Shown piece by piece: positions 17,581 to 25,887 of a stretch of 64,000 nucleotides of DNA. The position numbers were made by a program, and so were the translations under genes. The first letter of the stretch is position 1. Every line of letters begins with the position of its first letter. The notes below the pieces were generated by a model. That model saw only the letters and a program-made list of their open reading frames with translations, was not told the DNA's origin and made no database searches. Source of the DNA: Actinospica acidithermotolerans (lineage in GTDB: Bacteria > Actinomycetota > Actinomycetes > Streptomycetales > Catenulisporaceae); assembly GCF_018139625.1 (NCBI RefSeq), contig NZ_JAGSOH010000011.1, positions 1 to 64,000 on the forward strand, read 5' to 3'.

Positions 17581-17925
17581 GACGTGGTCGATGAGCGAGT
17601 GCAGCATCGTCTGGGTGTCGTACAGGGTGATGCCGGTGACGTAGCACCACGTGGAGGCGTAGACGCTGTCGTCGGTGAGCCAGTACGGAGTCAGGATGCT
17701 GCCGGCGCCGCCGCGTTCGTAGTCGAAGACCTCGCCGAGGCTGTCGAACCCGTCCTTGTACGTGGCCACCACGTCCTTGTTCCAGGGCACCGCCGCGTTG
17801 TAGTAGTCGGCCAGGAACTGCAGCCGGTAGGACTCCTCCACCCCGCTCAGGTCGAAGTCCTGCCAGATCACGTCCGGCTAATGGCCGGCGACCGCCTCGT
17901 GCAGCTTGTTGCACCAAACGCCGTG
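17581..17925 (-). pseudogene. GH29 alpha-L-fucosidase fragment
   Basis: Reading leftward, NKLHEAVAGH, a TAG stop, then PDVIWQDFDLSGVEESYRLQ and YKDGFDSLGEVFDYERGG, YWLTDDSVYASTWCY and TQTMLHSLIDHVS. This is the central part of a GH29 fucosidase, where the Asp of IWQDFD is the usual nucleophile region. The in-frame TAG falls where family members have Gln, consistent with a single C-to-T change. Both ends are replaced by IS sequence, so only about 115 codons survive. Confidence 0.75.
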
Positions 17926-17968
17926 CAAGCCGACATCGACGCTGCCGGATACGCCCCCGGCAGCGGCA

Positions 17969-19651
17969 CTAGAAGTCTGATGAAAATCTTCGTGTTCTGA
18001 TTCGGCGGGTCGGCGTAGCCGGCCCGCTGCTTTCCTGTTCACGCTGGTGTCGGCAGGTTCCAGCGCCCGTGGGTGCGGTTAAGGCGAGGTTGACGAGGGT
18101 GCGTAGGTTCAATGCGGCGGCGCGGGTGTGGATCCAGGTGTTGTTCGCGGTGGTGCCGCGGTAGCGCAGGCGCCGGTTGCCGTGGGCGACGAGCCAGGCC
18201 ACGGCGCGCTCGACCGGTGGCCGCCAGCGGCGGTAGGCGGTCTGCCAGTCGGGGTCGGTGGCGGCTTTTCGGCGGGCGGCGGCCTGCTGGTCGTGGTGGG
18301 GGCGGATGGTCAGGACGCACCCGGCCTTGGCTTTCGTGCATCGCTCGCGCAGTGGGCAGGTGGGGCACTGGTCGAAGACCACTTTGCGCTGCCGGTGGAT
18401 TCCACCGGGTGGGGTGAGGCGGACGGTGTGCCCGTTGGGGCAGGTCACCACGCCTGCGGTGGTGTCGATGGCGAACTCGTCGAGGCTGAATCCATCGGGC
18501 ACGGCCGTGGTCAGGGGTGCGGGTTTGAGGAACAGGTGGTGTCCGCGCTCGCGGAGTGTGGCGCCGGCCTGTCCGCTGCTGTAGGCGGTGTCGCCGAAGA
18601 TCTCGAGGTCGGCTGTCTGATCGTCCTGGTCGAGCAGGTCGAGCGCGACGGTGGCCTCGTGATGCTGCGCTCCGGCGCCGGCGCGGATGGCCACGGCGGT
18701 GTAGATCCCGGTCTCCGGCTCGATCGCGAGGTGGGCTTTGTACCCGTCCTGCTTGTGGCTTCGGGTCTTGTGCACGTGCCGGGCCTCGGGATCGACGGTG
18801 GAGATGACCCGGTCCGGTGCGGTGCCGCGGGTGATGCGCCAGCGTCCGTCACCCCCGTCCGAGCCGTCTGCCGGTTCCACGTCCTGGCCGGCCACGAGGG
18901 CGAGCAGGCCGAGCGCGTCGGCGGCCTTCGGGCCCTGCTCGCGCTCGGGCAGGGCTGCGAGCAGCCGGATCGCGTCGGTGACCAGCGCGTCGACCAGGTC
19001 GGCGCGGGCCGCCTGGTCGTTCCAGGCGATCTTCGGTTTGCCGGGGTCGGTGTAGTCGTGTCCGATACACACGGCCGCGATGACCTCGTCGGCCCCGGGT
19101 ACCTCGCGGCCGACGCGCCGGATCGCGGCGATGATCTGGGTGACGGTGTCCTGGGTGGCGACCGCGTCGTCGAGCACCGTGGAGTCCAGTGCCCGGCGCA
19201 CCCTGCCCTTGAGCACGCCGGTCTCCGAGACCACGGCCCGCACGGCGGTGAAGATGCGCTGCGGGTCGGCCGAGCGCGACAGACGGCGGCGGAAGTAGGC
19301 CAGCAGCGAGGAGTCGAACGCGGTGTCATACAGCCCGAGTCCGCATGCGGCCTTCCACCGCAGGTCGCAGCGCAACTCCTGGACCGTCTCGATATCCGAG
19401 TGGCCGTGCAGGGCCTGCAGGGTGACCGCGGCCGCCAGGATCTGCGGCGGCATCGAGGGACGGCCGTTGCGCGAGGGATACATGTCCGCGAACATCGCAG
19501 GCGGGAACAGCGCCTCCCGATGCTCGGCCAAAAACGCGAACACGCTCGAGGGCGGAATCAGCTCCCGGGGGCCGGGATGGCCGTGTCGGGTGAGGTGCTC
19601 GACGCGCTTGAGGCGGCGTTCACCGAGGAAAAAGGGGTTCCGCTCGAACAA
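17969..19651 (-). CDS. IS1182-family transposase
   Basis: About 560 residues with the classic IS1182 layout: ELIPPSSVFAFLAEHREALF and YPSRNGRPSMPPQILAAAV in the N-terminus; RRRLSRSADPQRIF; ALDSTVLDDAVATQDTV (first catalytic Asp); HVHKTRSHKQDGYKAHLAIE; FGDTAYSSG (second Asp); a Cys-rich CPTCPLRERCTKAKAGC; and RRWRPPVERAVAWLVAHGNR (catalytic Glu). The frame is uninterrupted and the element may be functional. The start is uncertain: the frame is open to 19714, and I place it at a TTG at 19651. Possible end repeats are GAAAATC at 17982 and GAAAACT reading in from 19664. Confidence 0.85.
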   Translation of the reverse strand: MFERNPFFLGERRLKRVEHLTRHGHPGPRELIPPSSVFAFLAEHREALFPPAMFADMYPSRNGRPSMPPQILAAAVTLQALHGHSDIETVQELRCDLRWKAACGLGLYDTAFDSSLLAYFRRRLSRSADPQRIFTAVRAVVSETGVLKGRVRRALDSTVLDDAVATQDTVTQIIAAIRRVGREVPGADEVIAAVCIGHDYTDPGKPKIAWNDQAARADLVDALVTDAIRLLAALPEREQGPKAADALGLLALVAGQDVEPADGSDGGDGRWRITRGTAPDRVISTVDPEARHVHKTRSHKQDGYKAHLAIEPETGIYTAVAIRAGAGAQHHEATVALDLLDQDDQTADLEIFGDTAYSSGQAGATLRERGHHLFLKPAPLTTAVPDGFSLDEFAIDTTAGVVTCPNGHTVRLTPPGGIHRQRKVVFDQCPTCPLRERCTKAKAGCVLTIRPHHDQQAAARRKAATDPDWQTAYRRWRPPVERAVAWLVAHGNRRLRYRGTTANNTWIHTRAAALNLRTLVNLALTAPTGAGTCRHQREQESSGPATPTRRIRTRRFSSDF

Positions 19652-19671
19652 CAGGTGAGTTTTCGGTACCG

Positions 19672-20274
19672 GGTGGTGAAGGCGCGCCCGGTCCCGACGC
19701 GCCCGACGCGGCAAGCGATCCGGCGCGCGAGGAGCGCCGCCGTACGCGCCGACGGCGAAAGGCCCGGGCGCACGCTGCCGGACTCGGCCGCTCCCGAGGC
19801 GGACTGACCAGCAAGATCCACCTGTCTGCGGACCGGGCCTGCCGACCGCTCTCGTTCGTCCTCACCCCCGGGCAGAGCGCCGACGGCCCGCAGTTGCGTG
19901 CCGTGCTGGAGAAGGTCAGGGTGCGCGGCCCGGTCGGGCGCCCGGCCACCCGTCCGCAGGCCGCTGCGGCAGACAAGGCCTACTCCTCGAAGGCCAACCG
20001 CGCCTACCTGCGCAAGCGGCGCATCAAGGGCGTGATCCCGGTCAAGGCCGACCAGGCCGCGAACCGGAAGAAGAAGGGCTCGCTCGGCGGACGCGAGTAC
20101 GCCTTCGACTCCGAGTTGTACAAGGACAGGAACACGGTCGAACGCTGCATCAACAAGCTCAAGTCCTGGCGCGGCATCGCCACCCGCTACGACAAGACGC
20201 CTGAAAGCTACAGCGCCGGCCTGCACCTGCGCGGCTCGCTCATCTGGCTCCGCAGCCTAAGGCCCGCCACATGA
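19672..20274 (+). pseudogene. IS5-family (IS427-like) transposase C-terminal fragment
   Basis: An open frame ending at 20274 contains GRSRGGLTSKIHLSADRACR, LTPGQSADGPQLRAVLE, DKAYSSKANRAYLRKRRIKG and the Glu segment KDRNTVERCINKLKSWRG. This is the catalytic half of an orfB-type transposase. The N-terminal orfA half is absent, apparently displaced by the adjacent IS1182 element. Confidence 0.75.
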
Positions 20275-20300
20275 TCCGAACTCGATACAGGCCCTAACAC

Positions 20301-20650
20301 CGGAGCCCTGCAGGCGGATGGCGCGAGCAAGTGTCTCGACGACCCGAACGGCAGTACGGCCGGTGGCAGATGCAGATCTGGGGCCGCAACGGGCGGGCGG
20401 ACCAGACGTGGACGCACACCTCGTCGGGCCAGTTGACCGTCACCAATAACGGCATGAGCGACTGCCTGGACGCTAACGTCCAGGGCACCGTACCCGGCAC
20501 GAAGGTGATCATCTGGCCCTGCAACGGCCAGAGCAACCAGCAGTGGCAGTTCGACTCCGACGGCACCGTCACCGGAGTGCAGTCAGGGCTCCGCCTCGAT
20601 GTGACCGGAGCGTCGACCGCCGACGGCGCGCTGTCGTTTCGAGGACCGCG
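20301..20650 (+). pseudogene. CBM13 / ricin-B lectin domain remnant
   Basis: Fragments of a ricin-type beta-trefoil: GASKCLDDPNGSTAGG in one frame, then after a shift near 20365 WQMQIWGRNGRADQTW, CLDANVQGTVPGTKVIIWPC, NGQSNQQWQFDSDGTV and LRLDVTGAS. QxW motifs are visible. It is the carbohydrate-binding end of a lost secreted glycoside hydrolase, perhaps the GH29 whose piece lies at 17581-17925. It breaks off near 20640 into an IS3 fragment. Confidence 0.7.
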
Positions 20651-20692
20651 CAGCACGGCCTGTTTCGCGCGGGAACCGGCCCCGGGACCCCG

Positions 20693-20824
20693 ATGATCGT
20701 CGGGTTCAACGACGAGTACCGGAAGGTCTACGGCCTCGAGCCGATCCGCCGTGCGCTCACCGCGCATGGAATACGGACCGCACCGCCGACCTACCGCAAG
20801 GCCCACTCGCGTCCGCCCTCGTAG
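20693..20824 (+). pseudogene. IS3-family transposase (orfB) N-terminal fragment
   Basis: From the ATG at 20693, MIVGFNDEYRKVYGLEPIRR and ALTAHGIRTAPPTYRKA match the start of IS3-group orfB transposases (HTH_21 region). The frame ends at a stop after 43 codons; the integrase core is missing. Confidence 0.65.
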
Positions 20825-20887
20825 CGCGTCCTTCCGGCGCCAACTGGCCGCGGACGCTCAATGATCGGCACACCGGCTCCAGCGACC

Positions 20888-21541
20888 TCACACAGCGCCG
20901 AGCCTGCCGACGGTGGTGTCGAGGTCGGGTAGCGGCCGCGTGCAGATCTCGTGTGCTTCGGCGGCGCCGAGGCCGAGCATGCGCAGCACGTCTTCGGTCA
21001 CCAGGTCGGTGGTCGCCGCATCGTCGCGCTCCGGCTGATCATGCAGTAACCAGCCCAGGCTCAGCGCGGCGCCGGCGACCGTCACGAGCGCCAGTTCGGG
21101 GTCGCGCACGGTGAATCGGCCGTCTCGGACGGCGGCCTCGATGTCGCGCCGCGCGCGGGGCGCCAGACCGTCGTCCGAGGTGGTCAGCGCGAAGCCGTAG
21201 TGCAGCAGCACCTTGCTCAGGGCCGGTTGCCTGCGGTGCAGTCGTCCGGTCAGGCGGAAGCTCTGCGCGAAGACGTGCGCCGGGTCTTCGAGACCCGCGG
21301 TCAGCTCGTCCAGCAGCGCACCCTGGGCTTCCAGCGCGGCATCCAGCGCCGCCCGGTGCAACTGCTCCCTGTTCTCGAAGTGGTTGTAGAACGACCCCAT
21401 CCCCACGTCCGCGGCCTGGGTGATCTCCAGGATCGGCGCGTTCGTCCGGCCGGCCGCGATGAGCGTCTGAGCGGCCCGGATCAGTGCCGAGCGCGTTCCG
21501 GCTTTGCGTCGCTCCAGTCGGCTCACGGCTTGCTCGGGCAT
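20888..21541 (-). CDS. TetR/AcrR family transcriptional regulator
   Basis: A 217-residue regulator. The helix-turn-helix reads ILEITQAADVGMGSFYNHFE, the signature of the AcrR subgroup also found in the regulator at 27497-28180. The ATG at 21541 follows GGAGGGAGGA. It is divergent from the aromatic-catabolism operon that starts at 21675, and the shared 130-bp region carries TGACGATATCGTCA over a probable -10 box. It therefore probably represses that operon and itself until an aromatic or CoA-type ligand binds. Confidence 0.88.
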   Translation of the reverse strand: MPEQAVSRLERRKAGTRSALIRAAQTLIAAGRTNAPILEITQAADVGMGSFYNHFENREQLHRAALDAALEAQGALLDELTAGLEDPAHVFAQSFRLTGRLHRRQPALSKVLLHYGFALTTSDDGLAPRARRDIEAAVRDGRFTVRDPELALVTVAGAALSLGWLLHDQPERDDAATTDLVTEDVLRMLGLGAAEAHEICTRPLPDLDTTVGRLGAV

Positions 21542-21590
21542 GGCGTCCTCCCTCCGAATCCGACCGGCTCAGCATAGCGGAAGCAGTCAC

Positions 21591-21651
21591 TGATGAGGAA
21601 TTCGTCAGAAGTCCTTGACTGACGACACGAGCGTGACTGACGATATCGTCA
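21591..21651. promoter_or_regulatory. Operator-promoter of the catabolic operon
   Basis: A perfect 14-bp palindrome, TGACGATATCGTCA, lies at 21638-21651. A near copy, TGATGA-N5-TCGTCA, lies at 21591-21607. TTGACT at 21615-21620 and GACGAT at 21639-21644 could be -35 and -10 boxes, so the palindrome would cover the -10. TGACTGACGA is also directly repeated at 21616-21625 and 21634-21643. These are likely sites for the divergent TetR at 20888. Confidence 0.65.
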
Positions 21652-21674
21652 ATTACACGAAGGAGTGTGGCCCC

Positions 21675-22805
21675 GTGATCGACGAAGATCCGCACACCGG
21701 TCTGCACAGCGAGCACGGCGCGCGCGCCGGCGAGCACCCCGGGCGCGCCGGGAACCCGGTGATCAAGGTTTGCGACCTGGCCTGGCTGGAGTTCGTCAAG
21801 CCCGATCTGGAGCGCGCTGCGATGTTCGCGGCGGCGTTCGGGTTAACCACGTCGCTGCGCACCGAGAACGAACTGCACCTGCGCGGTACCGATCCGGGCT
21901 CGGCATGCGTGATCATCCGCAGGGGCACTCGGTCGGCGTTCCTCGGCCCGGCGTTCCGGGCGGCCGAGCCGCGTGACGTGAAGCGGCTGGCGGAGGCCGC
22001 CGGGCAACGCGTCACCGAACTGCCGGAGCAACTGGGCGGAAGCTTTGTCGACCTGACCGATCCCAGCGGTCTGCGCGTCCGGGTCGTCGCCGGGGCACGA
22101 GACTTGCCCGCGTTGCCGCCGCAGGTGCCGCTCACACTCAACTTCGGCCACGAGGCACGGCGCACCAACGCCACGCAGCGTCCGCCGCGTGAGCCCGCGC
22201 ATGTGCAACGGCTCGGGCACGTCGTGCTGCAATCGACGAAGTACCGCCAGACGCTGGATTGGTACCTTGAGCACCTCGGTCTGCTCGTCAGCGACTTCCT
22301 CTACTACCCAGGGCAGCGCGAACGCGGTCCCGTGATGAGCTTCATTCGCTGCGACCGCGGTGCCACCCCAGCCGATCACCACACGCTTGCGCTGACGCTC
22401 GGCCCCGCGAACCGGTACGTGCACTCCGCCTACCAGGTCGCCGACCTGGACACCCTGGCCGCGGGCGGCGAGTACCTGCGCGACTGCGGCTACCAACACT
22501 CCTGGGGTATCGGGCGACACATCCAGGGCAGCCAGCTCTTCGACTACTGGCGCGACCCGGACGGGTTCATGGTCGAGCACTTCAGCGACGGCGATCTGTT
22601 CGACAACACGCTCGAACCGGGCTGGGCCCCGATGAGCGCCTCCGGTCTCGCCCAGTGGGGCCCGCCGGCCACCGCCGACTTCCTCGGTATCAAACCGGGC
22701 AAGGAATCGCTTCGTGAACTGCTCGCGACGCTCCATTCGCTGCGCGAAGACAACGAGTTCGACGTACGCCGCCTGCTGGGCCTGCTGAAGGTAGCCCGCT
22801 CGTGA
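21675..22805 (+). CDS. VOC family protein, extradiol dioxygenase-like
   Basis: A 376-residue protein with two vicinal-oxygen-chelate modules. The first (residues about 20-140) begins KVCDLAWLEFVKPDLERAAM. The second (about 175-300) begins RLGHVVLQSTKYRQTLDWYL and holds candidate iron ligands His in LGHVVLQ, His in ADHHTLAL and Glu in DGFMVEHFSDG. This is the layout of type-I extradiol catechol dioxygenases such as 2,3-dihydroxybiphenyl dioxygenase. The GTG at 21675 follows AAGGAG at 21660-21665. It is the first gene of an operon with an FAH hydrolase, an acyl-CoA ligase and a flavin hydroxylase, consistent with ring cleavage of a catechol. Confidence 0.85.
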   Translation: MIDEDPHTGLHSEHGARAGEHPGRAGNPVIKVCDLAWLEFVKPDLERAAMFAAAFGLTTSLRTENELHLRGTDPGSACVIIRRGTRSAFLGPAFRAAEPRDVKRLAEAAGQRVTELPEQLGGSFVDLTDPSGLRVRVVAGARDLPALPPQVPLTLNFGHEARRTNATQRPPREPAHVQRLGHVVLQSTKYRQTLDWYLEHLGLLVSDFLYYPGQRERGPVMSFIRCDRGATPADHHTLALTLGPANRYVHSAYQVADLDTLAAGGEYLRDCGYQHSWGIGRHIQGSQLFDYWRDPDGFMVEHFSDGDLFDNTLEPGWAPMSASGLAQWGPPATADFLGIKPGKESLRELLATLHSLREDNEFDVRRLLGLLKVARS

Positions 22806-22881
22806 ACTGCGCCCTCTCCCCCACGTCGGTTCACGCGCCGACGTGTAACTCCGCCCAATCCGCCCGTTTCCTGGAGAACCG

Positions 22882-23823
22882 TTGAGTACCTCGATCCTGC
22901 GCACTGCCGACGCCTGGTATGTCGCCACCACCGGCGGGGCCGTGAAGATCGCCACCGGCGCCCGGACGACCGGTGAACTGCTGGCCGACCGGTCGGCCAT
23001 CGCGGCTGCCGCCGCGGGCGCGAGCACGGACCGCGTCGAGGATCTCGCGCTGGTCTCACCGGTGACCGCGCCCTGCCGTGTGGTCGCCCAGATGACCAAC
23101 TTCGCCTCCCACGTGACGGACTCCGGGATGGACCCGAAGACCGTGCCGCTGACGTTCTTCCGCAAGGCCTCCGGGTCCATCAGCGGCCCGGCGGACGACG
23201 TGATCAAGCCCGCGCACGTCACCCTGCTCGACTACGAGGTCGAGATCGGATTGGTCGTCGGCCGCGGCATCCCGGTCGGCACTACGATCACGGCCGGTAG
23301 CCTGCACGAATACGTGGCCGGCCTGGTAGTGACCAACGACGTTTCGGCCCGCGACGTCCAACTGCCTAAGACCCAGTTCTACGAGGCGAAGTCCTATCCG
23401 AGCTTCACCCCGGTAGGGCCGGCGCTCGTCCTGCTCGAGGCCGACGAACTCAAACGGTTCACCGACCTCCGGCTGACGCTCTCGGTCAACGGGGCCTTGC
23501 GGCAGAACGCGCTCGTCGGCACAGACATGATCTACCGGCCGCTGGAGGCGCTGCGGGCGCTGACCCGGTTCCAGCGGCTGGACGCCGGCGACCTGGTCCT
23601 GACCGGGACGCCTGCCGGCACCGCGCTTTCCGCGCCGCCCAAGGCCGTGGAGAAGATCGCCGGGCTGCTGCCCCCGGCGATGAAGTGGCGCATGTTCTTC
23701 AAGGGACAGGCGAAGAACCCGAAGTACCTGGCCGACGGCGACTTCGTCGAGGCCCGCGTCGCCACCGACGACGGCGCCATCGACCTCGGTACTCAGCGCA
23801 CGATGGTGCGGTACGCGCGATGA
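22882..23823 (+). CDS. Fumarylacetoacetate hydrolase family protein
   Basis: A 313-residue FAH-fold enzyme. The metal site is visible as LLDYEVEIGLVVGRG (Glu-x-Glu) and NDVSARDVQ (Asp), with LTGTPAGTALS near the C-terminus. Relatives hydrolyse C-C bonds in acylpyruvates or decarboxylate/hydrate meta-cleavage products. The start is a TTG at 22882 with GGAG 8-9 bp upstream. The stop overlaps the next start (ATGA at 23820-23823), so translation of hydrolase and ligase is coupled. In this operon it would process the product of ring opening. Confidence 0.88.
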   Translation: MSTSILRTADAWYVATTGGAVKIATGARTTGELLADRSAIAAAAAGASTDRVEDLALVSPVTAPCRVVAQMTNFASHVTDSGMDPKTVPLTFFRKASGSISGPADDVIKPAHVTLLDYEVEIGLVVGRGIPVGTTITAGSLHEYVAGLVVTNDVSARDVQLPKTQFYEAKSYPSFTPVGPALVLLEADELKRFTDLRLTLSVNGALRQNALVGTDMIYRPLEALRALTRFQRLDAGDLVLTGTPAGTALSAPPKAVEKIAGLLPPAMKWRMFFKGQAKNPKYLADGDFVEARVATDDGAIDLGTQRTMVRYAR

Positions 23824-25721
23824 GCGGAACCCTGACGAGCGGAACCCCGATGATCGAGGATCTGCTCTGGCCGCGCTACGCCGAACCCGCCGACCTCCTC
23901 GCGATCGAGGCGATTCCGCTCGCCGACCGTGCATTGCCGGAGTCGACCTACGCACTGCTGTCCCGTGCCGCCAGGCTGTGGCCGCAGCGCACGGCGGTCC
24001 GCGTACTGCCCGACGCCGCCCGCTGGGGCGAACCCGTCGACCGGACCTTCACCGGCCTGCTGTCCGACGTCAACCGCTATGCGAACCTGCTGCTCGAACT
24101 GGGTGTTCGGCGCGGTGACGCGGTCGCGCTGATGTCGCCCAACTGCACCGAACTGGTACCGGCTCTTCTGGCCGCTCAACTGGCCGGCATTGCCGCGCCG
24201 CTGAACGGCGGCCTGGCCCGCGACCATCTCACGGAACTGCTCCGCCTGTCCGGCGCACGTGTCCTGATCACTGCGGGGCCGGAACTGGCACCGGACATGT
24301 GGGACCGCGCGATGGCGCTGGCGGGGCTGCTCGACGCGATCCTCGTACTTCGCCCGACCGGCGCCACAGGCGCTCGGGCCGCGCTGCCCGCCCTCGACGG
24401 CGTGCGTGTGGGCTACCTCGACGAACTCGCCGCCGGGGCGGATCCTGACACTTTCGCCGGGCGGCCACCGCAGTCGTCGGACCTGGCCGCGCTGTTCCAC
24501 ACGGGCGGAACCACCGGTGCACCCAAGCTCGCCGCGCACACACATGCCAATGAAGTCGCCGACGCGTGGTCATTAGCTCTCAACTCATTGATGGCCGGAG
24601 ACTCAGTAGTCTTCGCAGGCCTGCCGCTTTTCCATGTCAACGCCCTAGTTGTCACCCTGTTAACGCCGCTGTTCAAGGGCCAGCAGACGGTGTGGGCGGG
24701 TCCGCTCGGCTACCGCGATCCGGCCCTCTACGCGCAGTTCTGGAAGATCGTCGAGCACTACCGGATCGCCGCGATGAGCGCGGTGCCCACTGTGTACGCG
24801 GCACTCGCGCAGTGCCCTGTCGACGCCGACATCAGTAGTCTGCGCTTGCCCATGGTCGGCGCCTCGCCTCTGCCCGCCGCGGTCCGGGCGGAGTTCCAGT
24901 CCCGCACCGGCGTCGCGCTCCTCGAGGGCTACGGGCTCACCGAGGCCACGTGTGCCAGCGCTCGGAGCTTCCCCGACGATGCCAGACCGGACACGCTCGG
25001 CCAGCGCATGCCGTACCAGCAGATGAAGGTGCTGCGCCCGGGCACCTGGGAGGAGGTGCCGCCCGGCCAAGTCGGCGTGCTGGCCATCAGCGGTCCGACC
25101 GTCTTCCCCGGATACGTCGTCGCACGTGACGAGCACGGTCACGTTCTCGACGGACTCGCCAAGCTCAACGACGGCTGGCTGGACACCGGCGATCTGGCCC
25201 GCGTCGACGGTGACGGGTTCGTACGCCTGGCCGGCCGGGCCAAGGACCTCATCATCCGCGGCGGCCACAACATCGACCCCGCCATCATCGAGGACGTCTT
25301 GCTAGCTCACCCCGCGGTGACCGCCGCCTGCGCGGTCGGCGCCCCAGACGAGCACTCCGGCGAAGTGCCGGTCGCGTACGTGACCCTCTCCCCCGGGACC
25401 AAAGCCACCGAGGAGGACCTACTGGCCTGGGCCGCCAACCGCGCGCCCGAACGGCCCGCCGCGCCGAAGGCGGTCACGGTGCTCGACGCGTTGCCCGTCA
25501 CCGCGATCGGCAAGCCCTACAAGCTCCCGCTGCGCGCCGATGCCGCCCGCCGCGCGATCGGCAAGGCACTGGCCGGCTTCAGCGGCGTAACCGTCGACGC
25601 GGTGATCGAGAACGGCGCCGTGGTGGCGAGGGTCGGCGTGCCCTCCGCACTCGACGGATCCGCGGTCAAAGACGTGTTGGACCGCTACGCCATCGCCTCG
25701 CGACTGGAGTCACGGCCGTGA
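23820..25721 (+). CDS. Acyl-CoA synthetase (AMP-forming)
   Basis: A 633-residue adenylate-forming ligase, acyl-CoA synthetase type. Core motifs are FHTGGTTGAPKLAAHTH (P-loop-like), LEGYGLTEAT, DTGDLARVDGDG and the C-terminal Lys in ITAIGKPYKLPLR (written TAIGKPYKLP). It activates a carboxylic acid, probably the aromatic or phenylpropanoid substrate or a chain-shortened acid, as a CoA thioester. The ATG at 23820 overlaps the preceding stop; an in-frame ATG at 23850 is an alternative. The C-terminus is about 60 residues longer than in typical members. Confidence 0.88.
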   Translation: MSGTLTSGTPMIEDLLWPRYAEPADLLAIEAIPLADRALPESTYALLSRAARLWPQRTAVRVLPDAARWGEPVDRTFTGLLSDVNRYANLLLELGVRRGDAVALMSPNCTELVPALLAAQLAGIAAPLNGGLARDHLTELLRLSGARVLITAGPELAPDMWDRAMALAGLLDAILVLRPTGATGARAALPALDGVRVGYLDELAAGADPDTFAGRPPQSSDLAALFHTGGTTGAPKLAAHTHANEVADAWSLALNSLMAGDSVVFAGLPLFHVNALVVTLLTPLFKGQQTVWAGPLGYRDPALYAQFWKIVEHYRIAAMSAVPTVYAALAQCPVDADISSLRLPMVGASPLPAAVRAEFQSRTGVALLEGYGLTEATCASARSFPDDARPDTLGQRMPYQQMKVLRPGTWEEVPPGQVGVLAISGPTVFPGYVVARDEHGHVLDGLAKLNDGWLDTGDLARVDGDGFVRLAGRAKDLIIRGGHNIDPAIIEDVLLAHPAVTAACAVGAPDEHSGEVPVAYVTLSPGTKATEEDLLAWAANRAPERPAAPKAVTVLDALPVTAIGKPYKLPLRADAARRAIGKALAGFSGVTVDAVIENGAVVARVGVPSALDGSAVKDVLDRYAIASRLESRP

Positions 25722-25794
25722 CCTCCCAAAGCCGGACTTGTTCCGTTTCCCTCCCGTCGTCTCCGGTCTGACCTTCTGACCTCAAGGACTCATC

Positions 25795-25887
25795 GTGATT
25801 GTGTTGACAACGAAGTCGACCCCGATAGCCGCGGCGCTTCCCGTGCTCGGCGCAGACCGTCTCTCCACTGTGGGGATGTGGTCGTGA
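25795..25887 (+). CDS. Possible 30-residue leader peptide coupled to the hydroxylase
   Basis: A GTG at 25795, seven bases after AAGGA, opens a 30-codon frame (MIVLTTKSTPIAAALPVLGA and onward) whose TGA at 25885-25887 overlaps the hydroxylase GTG at 25884 (GTGA). The arrangement suggests translational coupling. No homology is recognised; it may instead be the stump of a deleted gene. Confidence 0.35.
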   Translation: MIVLTTKSTPIAAALPVLGADRLSTVGMWS

